Shown here: one piece after another, positions 1 through 11,244 of the stretch
Layout of the letters: each line of letters begins with the position of its first letter
Position numbering within the stretch: position 1 is the first letter of the stretch
Assembly: GCA_013288305.1 (NCBI GenBank)
Contig: JABDCD010000010.1
Location: forward strand, 1 to 33,829
Origin: Alphaproteobacteria bacterium
Lineage (GTDB): Bacteria; Pseudomonadota; Alphaproteobacteria; Rickettsiales; SXRF01
Direction: 5' to 3'
Length of the DNA: 33,829 bases
The notes under the pieces: generated by a model
Databases searched by the model: none
What the model was told of the DNA's origin: nothing
The model's input: the letters and a program-made list of their open reading frames with translations, nothing else
Translations under genes and position numbers: made by a program

Positions 1-2
1 GG

Positions 3-1886
3 GGCCGCAAATTCGCCTACGCTGTATGGACACCGCTGACGGCAGCCAGCGCATTTATCAGTTACGGCATTACGCCGAATTGCGGAGCGATCATAGTCAA
101 CAATGCCGGCGGCGGTCGCCGTACGACTTTGGGCGCTTATACCCTTATCAGTTACGGGGCGGACGGGCATGGCGGCTATCTCAAGGGCGGTGCGCGCATG
201 AATGCCGGGGTGACCAACACCGACGAGTTGACGAATTGCCATTGCACCAGCGCCGCCGCCGCCGGAACCTATGCCGCCAGCTACGTGCAGAAAGACATTT
301 CGCTCGACGGCAGCGACGCGACGCACCCGTTCAACGATATCGTGCGCTTCAAGGAACGCTGGCAAATGCAGAATGCCTATGATGGGTTTAGCCCTGCGGG
401 TCAGGCCTGCATCCCGGGCTTCCGCGTTGATGGGGTGACCGCTACTTGGAGAACCGGTACAGGCATTACGTCCTGCGATGTGAACGGTGACGGCATTCCC
501 GATCTTATCATCCAGTCAGGTTTTGGCAATCGAGTGTATGTTATATTCGGCAACGCCACCGGTAATTTCATCAATCCTCTGCCGGTCGATCAACTCGACG
601 GCACCAACGGCTTTGCCATTTATGGCTTCACTGCCAGCGGCGATTACTTGCTTAATCTGGCGGTTGCCTGCGGCGATATCAACAATGACGGTACTGACGA
701 TATTATTATCGGAAACCCGACCGCGCATGAAGGAGGCGATTCAATAGCTGGCGCGGTGTATGTCATTTTCGGCCACAAGGCCGGCGACCCGGCCTGGCCT
801 GCTGTGCTTGACATACTCAACACACCTCTTACCGGCACTAACGGCTTTGAGATCTACGGCGTCAACCTTCGTGGCGTGGGCAGCTCGGTAGCTGTCGGCA
901 ATATCAACGGGGACGCGTACAAGGACATCCTAATTGGCGGCGACGGCGGCTATTATAACACCTACACGGATATTGGCTGGGTCATTTTTGGCCATTCCGG
1001 CTCTTGGCCTGCCAGAATAAATCTTGCAACCGACCCACTGGATGGGAGCGTTAACGGCACTAAAGGCACGTACATGCAGATCAGCGATCCTAATCTATAT
1101 GGTGCAACTAGTAGGATAGGAGCGAATATGGCCACCGGCGATATCAACGGCGATACTTATGACGACATCTTGATCGGGGGCAGCAATGTAGGCGACGGCT
1201 TCGTCGTGTTCGGCCATGCCGATCCCTGGCCCACCTCTCTCACCGTCGATACCTATGTTGACGGCACCAAAGGTTTCAAGGTTAGTATCCCGGGGCTATC
1301 TAATTACGACACCAAGTTAGTGGCCGGTGACATCAAGGGCCATGGAAACGGAACCAAAGATCTGATTGTCGCAAACCCTCTCGTCGGAGTATGGGTCTAT
1401 TTCGGTCATGCGACGCCTTGGAACGACGTCTCTCCCCTTACTTCGCCTCCCACCGGTAATGCGGGAGCGCGTCCCGGCTTCGCCTTGACCAACGCGGGTA
1501 AGGTCGCTCTGGGTATGAACGTCGCTGTCGGCGACGTCAACCATGACGGAACCCCCGATCTGCTGGTCAGCGATCCGTGGATAAACGGTGCGAAGGGAGC
1601 GGTATACGTGATCTTCGGTAGCGATTCTTACGCATGGTCGTCGACGTTTGACCTAGCTACCCTCAATGGGACGAATGGGTTTGCCATTACCGGTGTCGCT
1701 GCGAATGACGCTGCCGGCTTTGGCCTTGCCGTCGCCGACATTTATAAAGACGGCTATTCTGACGTGCTGATCGGCGCTTCGAACGCCTCTCCAAACAGCG
1801 TGACCAACGCCGGTTCCACCTATGTCCTCTTCGGCAAAAAGCAGAACGGCTGGCCCGCCAGCTATGATCTGAACAACCTTAACTAA
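3..1886 (+). CDS. Prepilin-like protein with C-terminal FG-GAP/integrin-alpha-type beta-propeller (5' truncated by window edge)
   Basis: Frame 3 is open from base 3 without a stop: GRKFAYAVWTPLTAASAFISYG...GAYTLISYGADGHGGY...DELTNCHC...FNDIVRFKERW. This matches the C-terminal region of the prepilin at 27319-28134. It is followed by seven FG-GAP-like repeats (DVNGDGIPDLII, DINNDGTDDIII, NINGDAYKDILI, DINGDTYDDILI, DIKGHGNGTKDLIV, DVNHDGTPDLLV, DIYKDGYSDVLI), most ending in a (V/I)xFG strand. The listed ATG at 129 is internal. Confidence 0.85.
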   Translation, partial: GRKFAYAVWTPLTAASAFISYGITPNCGAIIVNNAGGGRRTTLGAYTLISYGADGHGGYLKGGARMNAGVTNTDELTNCHCTSAAAAGTYAASYVQKDISLDGSDATHPFNDIVRFKERWQMQNAYDGFSPAGQACIPGFRVDGVTATWRTGTGITSCDVNGDGIPDLIIQSGFGNRVYVIFGNATGNFINPLPVDQLDGTNGFAIYGFTASGDYLLNLAVACGDINNDGTDDIIIGNPTAHEGGDSIAGAVYVIFGHKAGDPAWPAVLDILNTPLTGTNGFEIYGVNLRGVGSSVAVGNINGDAYKDILIGGDGGYYNTYTDIGWVIFGHSGSWPARINLATDPLDGSVNGTKGTYMQISDPNLYGATSRIGANMATGDINGDTYDDILIGGSNVGDGFVVFGHADPWPTSLTVDTYVDGTKGFKVSIPGLSNYDTKLVAGDIKGHGNGTKDLIVANPLVGVWVYFGHATPWNDVSPLTSPPTGNAGARPGFALTNAGKVALGMNVAVGDVNHDGTPDLLVSDPWINGAKGAVYVIFGSDSYAWSSTFDLATLNGTNGFAITGVAANDAAGFGLAVADIYKDGYSDVLIGASNASPNSVTNAGSTYVLFGKKQNGWPASYDLNNLN

Positions 1887-1957
1887 CCGTTACGATCCGT
1901 TTTATGAAAAGCCCTAACGAATACAAAAAGCAAAGCTCATTATCTAAGGAGCGTTTT

Positions 1958-4900
1958 ATGACCGCAACGCATCATACCGCCAAGCCACAATGGCGCCACG
2001 TCGCCCTGGCCGCCCTCTTGCTATTGCTGGGTAGCGTACTCATTCCCTCCGCCGGCTTTGCCTCCGGTAGCGCATCGTTCGTAGCTGCAGATTCGACGAC
2101 GTCGGGCAACTGGAAGGGAACCTACGGATATGACGGGGGCGATGTCGTTGGGGATCAGGGGCTCAGCCTGCCGGCTTACGCAACAGTCAAAGTGACGACT
2201 GCCGGTGGTGGCGGTTCCATGACAATGCTCCCTTCGACTTCGGACGTACGGGCGCTGCAGAAATCGTCCAGTTCCACGGATCGCGAAGTGTCGTTCTGGT
2301 ATTCGAACGGTGTTATGCCCATAGACATTGACATCAACGTGACCGACGGCAAAACGCACGCTATTTCTTTTTACGCCATCGATTGGAACAGCTATCCTCT
2401 CACCCAGACCGTTAAGGTCACGGATGGCGACAGCGGCGCGGTGCTCGATTCCCAGACTATGTCTTCCTTCTCCGGCGGCCTCTACCTCGTGTGGAATGTC
2501 AGCGGGCACGTTAAATTCGCAGTCACGCCCAACGGTGCCTATGCTGCTTACATGTATGGCGTCTTTTTTGGCATCCCGGATCCTTCGGCACCACCGCAGG
2601 TTATTTCCGTCACGCCGGCACAGCCCGTGTATATATCCCCTTCGAGCGCATTCACCGCTACCTTCAACAAGGCGATGGACGCGAGCACGCTCAACGCCAA
2701 CACCGTACAACTTCTCGACCCGTCTAACAAGCCCGTGCCCGCCACGGTGAGCTATAATGCCTCAACGAAGACGGTGACCTTGCAGCCGACGAATCCGCTG
2801 ACAGTGTCCACGGCTTACACTTTCACCGTGCTCGGTGGATCTTCCGGCGCGGTCGCCAAGGATGCAAACGGCCATGCCCTGGCCAGCACTTTCACCGTCA
2901 CGATGTCAACCCCCATGGGCGATTTCATCAAGGTGCCTTACGTAGCACCCGACGGCAACGGAGATGGGGGTACGCACGTCGAGTACATGAACATCCCGAA
3001 CTTCGGGTTGCATTCGACGGTAGGCAACACCAAATCCGGCAACTGGTCTGATCCAAGCATCTGGTCTACCGGCAAACTGCCCGGTACCGGAGACATCGTC
3101 AATATCGTATCCGGCACGACTGTGACCTACGATGTAAACAGCGCGGCTGTCCTGAACACTGTTGAAATCCTGGGGGGCGGCACACTTACCTTTAGCCCTA
3201 ATGTCACTACCAGTATGACTTTGCTCAACCTCTTGGTGCTGGACAAAGCAACGCTGAATATCGGCACGGTGAACAATCCAATCGCGTCCAACGTGACGGC
3301 CTCGGTTATTTTTGCCAATCAGCCGCTCAATGTTGACTTCGACCCGGAAGAATACCAGCACGCGCTCATTGGGCTGGGCACCGTAACCACGGCCGGAACG
3401 CCGAGGGTACTAACCTTCGTGCGCCTGAAGACCGAACCACAAGCCGGCGATACGACCTTGACGCTGGCCTCCGCTGTCAGCAACTGGAATGCCGGCGACA
3501 AGCTGATACTCTCCGACTCGCGCCAGTACCGCACTGCCCCAGATGAGAGCGAGCGCCCGACCATCGCCAGCGTGTCTTCCGACGGAACGGTCGTGACACT
3601 TACCGCGCCGCTCCAGTATGCCCATCCCGGGGTCAGGGACGCCAACGGGGTGCTTGACTACACACCCCACGTGGGCGATCTGACCAACAATGTCACCATC
3701 CGCTCGCAAAGCGCTACCGGTGTGCGCGGTTACGTCATGTTCACCCAGCGCGCCAACGTCGATCTCCGCTACACCACCTTTGCCGGGCTCGGCAGGACGA
3801 AGATAGACGCCTTAGACAATACGACCTTCGACACCAACAACAACCTGACCCACATTGGATCCAACCAGAATGAGCGCTCCGCCGTGGAGTTCCTCCACCT
3901 CATGGGACCGTCCACGACCCCGTCCAATGGCTACCAGTTCACTATGATCGGTGATGCGGTGTTCTGTCCGCTCGATCCCATGCCGTTCCGCTGGGGTATC
4001 GTCCTCGACGACACCAATTACGGTTTGCTGCAGGACAACGTCGTCTTCAACTGGGAGGGCGCCGGACTCATGACGGTGAGCGGCTCCGAGAGCTTTAATA
4101 TGGTTAAGCACAACTTCATCGTCAAAACCACCGGAGTGGCGGATCGCCCCGACGACCGGAACATAGGTAACTTTACCGATATCGGCATTGAGGGGTCGGC
4201 CTTCTGGTTGCGTACGCCCAATAATTACGTCGAGGGCAACGTGGCCGCCGGCACCGCCCGTTACGGCTACCAGTATTACGCCCGCTATGTTCCGAACATC
4301 ACGATCCCGCTCTTCCCGGGCGCTGATCTCGTGGCAGGGCAGTTCCACATGGCCCAGGTGAATTCCCTGCCGATCCTCGAGTTCAGCGGAAACGAGTCCT
4401 ATGGCGGGCGCTCGCTGAGCTACTGGTGGATCAACGCTATCGACCAGACCCCGGAAGGTGCTGGAACCAGCACCTTCAAGGATTTCACGGCATGGCACAT
4501 CCATCCAATCGGCGTATGGAGCTACGAGAGCAACGACGTCGTCCTCGATCACTTCGTCATGCGCAACGATGCCGGCGATCCTGCGCTTGTATCGTATGGA
4601 GACACGGCGATCGGACAGGCCGATTATTTCACCCAAAAGAATGTAATCACCAATGCCGACATTCAGGGGTTCTTGATCGGGTTCGCGCCCAGCACCAATA
4701 CCCGTGGGGGGACGATCACGATCCGTGATTCGTACCTGAGAAACTATATCAACATCGGGATAGGGTCCAGGTGGTTTGCGACGAGCGATCTCACAACCGT
4801 AGGCTCACGCACCGTGGTCGTCGACAATGTGCGTTTCGACAAGCTGAACCGTCCGGACGACGCGACATGGGGACCCCAGTCCAACATCCTCCGCTCGTCG

Positions 4901-5146
4901 TCTGCGTTTAACGCCGGTAGGACCAACTGGATCGCGCTCGACCAGACGTTTGTCTATAACTACAACGGCGTCAGCGGCGACAATTTCCAGGTCTTTTATC
5001 CGGATCAAGCGGCCAGCGCGCCGGCGCCGCAGACGGTTTACAGTGATGGCAGCTTAATCATGTTGGGCTGCCCCGTGGACGGCCTGCTCAATGGCGACTG
5101 CTGGAAATTGTACGGCGTCGCCCGGGCCGGTGAACTGGCACCGTGA
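1958..5146 (+). CDS. Secreted G8-domain / Ig-like (SbsA/Big_5-like) / parallel beta-helix protein, CEMIP-like architecture
   Basis: ATG at 1958 preceded by TAAGGAG; signal peptide MTATHHTAKPQWRHVALAALLLLLGSVLIPSAGFA; Ig-like segment 'PPQVISVTPAQPVYISPSSAFTATFNKAMDASTL..'; G8-like segment 'KSGNWSDPSIWSTGKLPGTGDIVNIVSGTTVTYDVNSAAVLNTVEILGGGTLTF'; then repetitive beta-helix-like sequence. Confidence 0.75.
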   Translation: MTATHHTAKPQWRHVALAALLLLLGSVLIPSAGFASGSASFVAADSTTSGNWKGTYGYDGGDVVGDQGLSLPAYATVKVTTAGGGGSMTMLPSTSDVRALQKSSSSTDREVSFWYSNGVMPIDIDINVTDGKTHAISFYAIDWNSYPLTQTVKVTDGDSGAVLDSQTMSSFSGGLYLVWNVSGHVKFAVTPNGAYAAYMYGVFFGIPDPSAPPQVISVTPAQPVYISPSSAFTATFNKAMDASTLNANTVQLLDPSNKPVPATVSYNASTKTVTLQPTNPLTVSTAYTFTVLGGSSGAVAKDANGHALASTFTVTMSTPMGDFIKVPYVAPDGNGDGGTHVEYMNIPNFGLHSTVGNTKSGNWSDPSIWSTGKLPGTGDIVNIVSGTTVTYDVNSAAVLNTVEILGGGTLTFSPNVTTSMTLLNLLVLDKATLNIGTVNNPIASNVTASVIFANQPLNVDFDPEEYQHALIGLGTVTTAGTPRVLTFVRLKTEPQAGDTTLTLASAVSNWNAGDKLILSDSRQYRTAPDESERPTIASVSSDGTVVTLTAPLQYAHPGVRDANGVLDYTPHVGDLTNNVTIRSQSATGVRGYVMFTQRANVDLRYTTFAGLGRTKIDALDNTTFDTNNNLTHIGSNQNERSAVEFLHLMGPSTTPSNGYQFTMIGDAVFCPLDPMPFRWGIVLDDTNYGLLQDNVVFNWEGAGLMTVSGSESFNMVKHNFIVKTTGVADRPDDRNIGNFTDIGIEGSAFWLRTPNNYVEGNVAAGTARYGYQYYARYVPNITIPLFPGADLVAGQFHMAQVNSLPILEFSGNESYGGRSLSYWWINAIDQTPEGAGTSTFKDFTAWHIHPIGVWSYESNDVVLDHFVMRNDAGDPALVSYGDTAIGQADYFTQKNVITNADIQGFLIGFAPSTNTRGGTITIRDSYLRNYINIGIGSRWFATSDLTTVGSRTVVVDNVRFDKLNRPDDATWGPQSNILRSSSAFNAGRTNWIALDQTFVYNYNGVSGDNFQVFYPDQAASAPAPQTVYSDGSLIMLGCPVDGLLNGDCWKLYGVARAGELAP

Positions 5147-5295
5147 TGATTTCCGATACCGATAAGAGAGGCAAAACCGGCATACCAATTATTTTCTACG
5201 GAGCGCAAAATTTATACGTGATCTTGCGTATATACGATGCTTCCATAGCGATTATCAGCCTTCTCTTGCCAAGTCAGCGTACAAATGAAGGCGGA

Positions 5296-6344
5296 CTAAC
5301 GGGATATAGCAGCTAACCCCATAGGAGAAAAACGGCCGGTGGCCGGATCCATTTCCTCAATGCGTTGAGTTGCCGGGTCGATTACCCAGCCGCGCACTTG
5401 GATAGAGTTTGTTTCCGGATAGCTCCTCTTCAAAGCCGCGACACTATGCCGAATTTTGTCCTTTTGGGCGGCGCGCGCTTCAGGCGAGTCATGCCCTCCT
5501 GTTTTGCCCAACACCACGATATCTTCGACCTTCCCGTCCAAAGCGAATTCGATCATTGCCGCTTCCTTGTCACTGGCGGGGCCTTTTACTACCCCATCCT
5601 GTGTACGGTAGATAAGTGCTTTGCCATCGCCCAGCGGTCCATCGGCAGTATGCAAATCGTCCTGCGGCAATAAAGTGGCATCCATGTTGCAAATAATCAG
5701 CATCTTCGGTTCATGCGGCGGCGGTTTGCATTCATGTTCGGAAAAATCACGCAGCGCCGTCTCCGGATCCATCAATTCCCCGGTAGCGGTATCGAGCAGG
5801 TATGGCTCAATCCTGAGCTTTTTTGCATCAAACGCTTCCTGTACGACCTTGTGCAATTTCAGCTTGTTCACGCTATCGAGCACGGATCGCGCTTCTAAAC
5901 ACCGTAGGTTCTTCGCATCGTTATCACTGAATTTCAATGCATCCTCATGCACATCGGCAAGAGACCCGAGATATTTTTTAAGACGAGGGCCGCCTTTCCC
6001 ACACATGCAGGCCCCGATGCCGCCGCAATGGTTATGCGGAATTATCCGGATACATTTCACCCCGCTCTTGATCGCTTCGGTGAGCAATTTTTCCTCTTCA
6101 TCCCCGTCCGGCCCACCGGGGCCGAGCACGCGCGCGGCAATATTGCGGACGATATATCCATTGCCAACCGCAAACGGTTTGCCGCCTTTCTTAAACCTTT
6201 TTGGATTTATCCGCGCATCGACGCAAGCTATCGCCAACACTCTATCGCCGGCAGGAGATACGCGATCAGCAGTACTTGCGGGGATAGCTTTAGCAGGCTG
6301 TAAATTTTGCTGCCAACCCCGTATTTCATCGACCAGTTTACCCA

Positions 6345-6345
<1 letters not shown>
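5296..6345 (-). CDS. Beta-carbonic-anhydrase-like protein with apparent degenerate second CA-like domain
   Basis: 349 aa; CVDAR and HNHCGG motifs (beta-CA CxDxR...HxxC zinc site). Second half repeats the layout (ICNMDATLLP...GDGKALIYR...VEDIVVLGKTGGH...VRGWVIDPATQRIEEMD). Start overlaps the thiC stop (ATGA). Confidence 0.65.
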
Positions 6346-8243
<1,898 letters not shown>

Positions 8244-8251
8244 CTAAAAAG

Positions 8252-9289
8252 TTGAATGTGCATTATCCTATGAATAAAAAATCTATACAAGCTTTTCATC
8301 GCCGCCTCCATCGCTGGTACGGCGCGCACGGGCGCAAGGACCTGCCGTGGCGCCATACGGCTGACCCTTATGCCATCTATGTCAGCGAGATCATGCTGCA
8401 ACAAACGCAGGTGGCAACCGTGCTGGAGCGTTATTATTTCCCATTCCTCAAACGTTTCCCGACGCTGGCGAAACTGGCCGCCGCCCGGCAGGACAATGTG
8501 CTTGCCGCCTGGCATGGGCTGGGTTATTACAACCGGGCGACCAATTTGCATAAGGCGGCGCAGAAGATAGTAAGCAGGGATTTGGCATTAGGCATTAGGC
8601 ATTGGGGAGAAGAAATGTCTACCCTAATGCCTAATGCCCAAAGCCTAATCCCTAACCTTCTTGCTCTTCCCGGCATCGGTCGCAATACCGCCCATGCCAT
8701 TGCGGCCTTCGCTTATCGTCAGCCGGTGGCCGTTATGGAAGCCAATGTCCGGCGGGTATTGTCGCGTATTTTTGCGCTTGAAACGCCCAGTGAGCCGGAA
8801 CTCTGGGACAAGGCGCAACTGTTATTGGATAAGGCTGAGCCCTTCGATTACAATCAGGCGATGATGGATGTAGGCGCGCTGGTCTGCCGCAAGCGCGCGC
8901 CTTTGTGTGGTCAATGTCCGGCAAATAGTATGTGTAAAGGTAAAACATCGCCGGAATCCTACCCCGCACTGAAAAGCAAAAAAACGCCGCCGGTGCGCAG
9001 AAAAAGTATTGTCCTATTGCGCAACGCCGAAGGAAAATATTATGCCACGCCGCGCAAAAGCCGATTTTTAAACGGGCTGTATCATTTTGTGGAAATGGAT
9101 ACTCCCCCTCCCCTTAAGAGCAAAGAACTTGGCCACATCCGCCAGCAATACAGCCACTTTACGCTGGAGGCGGCGATATTGCTTATGGAAGCAGAACACG
9201 GTAACAAAGGAAAAAACTGGTATACGCTTGCCCAACTCAAAAAACTCCCCGTTTCCATGGCGGAGAAGAAGATTTTAGAACTCTTATGA
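8252..9289 (+). CDS. mutY: A/G-specific adenine glycosylase MutY (start may be 8270)
   Basis: PWRHTADPYAIYVSEIMLQQTQVATV, LPGIGRNTAHAI HhH motif, [4Fe-4S] loop CRKRAPLCGQCPANSMC (C-x6-C-x2-C-x5-C). Confidence 0.95.
   Translation: MNVHYPMNKKSIQAFHRRLHRWYGAHGRKDLPWRHTADPYAIYVSEIMLQQTQVATVLERYYFPFLKRFPTLAKLAAARQDNVLAAWHGLGYYNRATNLHKAAQKIVSRDLALGIRHWGEEMSTLMPNAQSLIPNLLALPGIGRNTAHAIAAFAYRQPVAVMEANVRRVLSRIFALETPSEPELWDKAQLLLDKAEPFDYNQAMMDVGALVCRKRAPLCGQCPANSMCKGKTSPESYPALKSKKTPPVRRKSIVLLRNAEGKYYATPRKSRFLNGLYHFVEMDTPPPLKSKELGHIRQQYSHFTLEAAILLMEAEHGNKGKNWYTLAQLKKLPVSMAEKKILELL
8581..8655. repeat. Inverted heptanucleotide repeat array inside mutY
   Basis: tttggca-ttaggca-ttaggca-ttgggga then 13-nt centre then ccctaa-tgcctaa-tgcccaa-agcctaa-tccctaa: heptads TTAGGCA on the left and reverse-complement heptads on the right. 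Confidence 0.9.
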
Positions 9290-10350
9290 CACACACCGAC
9301 ATCCTCATCGCCGGCGGCGGGTTCGCCGGGCTGGCCTGTGCCAAGGCGCTGGCGGAGGCGGGCGTCGGCGTCACCTTGCTGGAGCGCAAGAAAGCGCCCG
9401 GCGTCGGGATGCACACCACCGGCATCATCGTCAAGGAATGCGCTGAAGAATTCGCCATCCCGCCTGCGCTTACACGCAAAGTGACCGACGTGCGGCTTTA
9501 TGCTCCATCGCTTCGCTTCGCCGATCTCAAATCGCCCGATTATTTTTTCCTGACCACCGATACGCCAGGGCTGATGCGGCATTTATCGGAAGAGGCCACA
9601 CGATCCGGAGCCTATATTATTTACGATACGGCCTATGAACATGGCCGGGAAGAGGGAAAATGCATCAGCATCAATAACGGCGCATTTTCCTGCCGGTTTT
9701 TGATCGGCGCCGACGGGCCGCGCTCGAAGGTGGCTGATGATTTCGCGCTGGGGCAGAATAGGCAATTCCTGCTTGGCGCCGAGGCGGAATATGAGGGCTT
9801 GCAGCTGATAGATAACCATAAATTCTATTGTTTTCTCGATCAAACATTGGCCTATGGCTATCTGGGCTGGGTGATTCCCGGCGTCGGCGTGACGCAGATC
9901 GGCCTCGCCCAGCGGATGCCGAAAAAGCCGGATATCGACGCATTTGTCCGGCGCATGAGCGGCATATTCGATTTTTCGCAGGCCAAAGTGGCGGCGCGGC
10001 GCGGCGGGCTGATTCCCGTCGGCGGGCTGGTCAGGCCTTTCGCGCGGGATAACGTCATCCTGCTGGGTGATTCAGCGGGCATCGTTTCGCCGCTGACAGC
10101 AGGCGGCATTCACACCGCCCTGCATTACGGCAAAATACTGGGCGACACCCTTGCCCGTCACATCAAGGACGGCGCGGAGCATCCGGCTTCCCTGCTTGAG
10201 CGTATCTACCCACGGTTTTACGCCAAGCAGGCACTCAGAAAATCCTATGAAACGCTGGCGCCCAACTGGCTGCTCGACGCCGTGGTGACCAACCCCCTGT
10301 TCACAACCCTGGCAAGCGCCGTTTTTTTCAGGAAAAAACGGTTGAAGTAA
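9286..10350 (+). CDS. FAD-dependent oxidoreductase, geranylgeranyl-reductase-like
   Basis: N-terminal Rossmann GGGFAGLACAKALAEAGVGVTLLERK; ILLGDSAGIVSPLTAGGIHTAL. ATGA overlap with mutY. Confidence 0.8.
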   Translation: MTHTDILIAGGGFAGLACAKALAEAGVGVTLLERKKAPGVGMHTTGIIVKECAEEFAIPPALTRKVTDVRLYAPSLRFADLKSPDYFFLTTDTPGLMRHLSEEATRSGAYIIYDTAYEHGREEGKCISINNGAFSCRFLIGADGPRSKVADDFALGQNRQFLLGAEAEYEGLQLIDNHKFYCFLDQTLAYGYLGWVIPGVGVTQIGLAQRMPKKPDIDAFVRRMSGIFDFSQAKVAARRGGLIPVGGLVRPFARDNVILLGDSAGIVSPLTAGGIHTALHYGKILGDTLARHIKDGAEHPASLLERIYPRFYAKQALRKSYETLAPNWLLDAVVTNPLFTTLASAVFFRKKRLK

Positions 10351-10414
10351 TCGATGATAAGCATAGTGCAGATTCTTGTGGCATAACGAAAATAATTCTT
10401 ATAGTGTCGTATAA

Positions 10415-10492
10415 ATCCTGTGAGACGCGGTAGCGGCTGCACAGGATCAAAGGTAACATAGATCCTGCGCAGCGCTCAAGCGCTCGCAAGAT
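10415..10492. repeat. Diverged intergenic copy of the double-hairpin element upstream of bactofilin
   Basis: ATCCTGTG-agacgcggtagcggctg-CACAGGAT (10415-10447), then ATCCTGCG...CGCAAGAT (10462-10492, one arm mismatch). Same arms and similar loop to the thiC/sdhA copies. Confidence 0.82.
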
Positions 10493-10512
10493 TGATACTT
10501 AGGAGATCAGCC

Positions 10513-11244
10513 ATGTTCCGTCGCAAAGAAGAAAGCCTGTTCGATGCCCCCACCGAGTCCGCCTACGCGCCCAGCGCGCCCGCGGAAACGACCACCGCTA
10601 TCCAACCGCCGGCCGCGCCCGCTGCAAACAGCGGCGCAGGCAGCACCTCCGGCTCGTCGTCGGCATCAGGAAGCGCGTCATCGTCCAGCGGCGGGGTTTC
10701 CCGTCCCCTGCCGGATTCGCGTCCGTCCCAGTCCGGTACTGCCTTCCGCCCGAATGCCTCGTCCATCGGGGCAGATATGTCGCGCAACCGGATGCCGGAA
10801 GCCAAGACGACCACGGTCACCTCGTCCAATGCCCTGATTGACAAAAGCAACAAGTCCGGCCGCCGCGTGCTCACCGTCGGCAACGATATTTTGCTCAAAG
10901 GCGAAATCGCCACCTGCGACCGCCTGGTCATCGAGGGTAAAGTCGATGCGACGCTCAACGACGTCCATACGGTGGAAATCGCCGAAACCGGGTCGTTCAA
11001 AGGCTCGGCGCAGATCGAAGATGCCGAAATCAGCGGCCTGTTCGAAGGCGACCTCATCGTGCGCAACCGCCTGGTGATTTACTCCACCGGCAAAGTGCGC
11101 GGCAAGATTACCTACGGGGAAATCGAGATCGAGCGCGGCGGCGAACTGACCGGCGAAATCAAAACCGTCACCAACTCCGGCCAGTCGAGCAATTCCCGCC
11201 CGACGACGCGCCCGGCCATGAAGGATGACAAGGTGGCCGCCTAG
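10513..11244 (+). CDS. Bactofilin (polymer-forming cytoskeletal protein)
   Basis: ATG at 10513 preceded by AGGAG; Ser/Pro-rich N-terminus then DUF583 beta-helix: GNDILLKGEIATCDRLVIEGKVDATLNDVHTVEIAETGSFKGSAQIEDAEISGLFEGDLIVRNRLVIYSTGKVRGKITYGEIEIERGGELTGEI. Confidence 0.9.
   Translation: MFRRKEESLFDAPTESAYAPSAPAETTTAIQPPAAPAANSGAGSTSGSSSASGSASSSSGGVSRPLPDSRPSQSGTAFRPNASSIGADMSRNRMPEAKTTTVTSSNALIDKSNKSGRRVLTVGNDILLKGEIATCDRLVIEGKVDATLNDVHTVEIAETGSFKGSAQIEDAEISGLFEGDLIVRNRLVIYSTGKVRGKITYGEIEIERGGELTGEIKTVTNSGQSSNSRPTTRPAMKDDKVAA

Noticed and set aside
26-382. 118-aa plus-strand ORF at the window start
   Set aside because: Frame differs from the truncated prepilin-propeller frame, which shows clear homology to the second prepilin.
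2021-2710. 229-aa minus-strand ORF
   Set aside because: Antisense to the same secreted protein, including its signal peptide region; no recognisable domain.
3812-4636. 274-aa minus-strand ORF
   Set aside because: Antisense to the G8/beta-helix protein; composition typical of a shadow frame in GC-rich coding DNA.
5213-5232. TATACG-tgatcttg-CGTATA inverted repeat as terminator or operator
   Set aside because: Only a 6-bp AT-rich stem without a T-tract; too weak to call.
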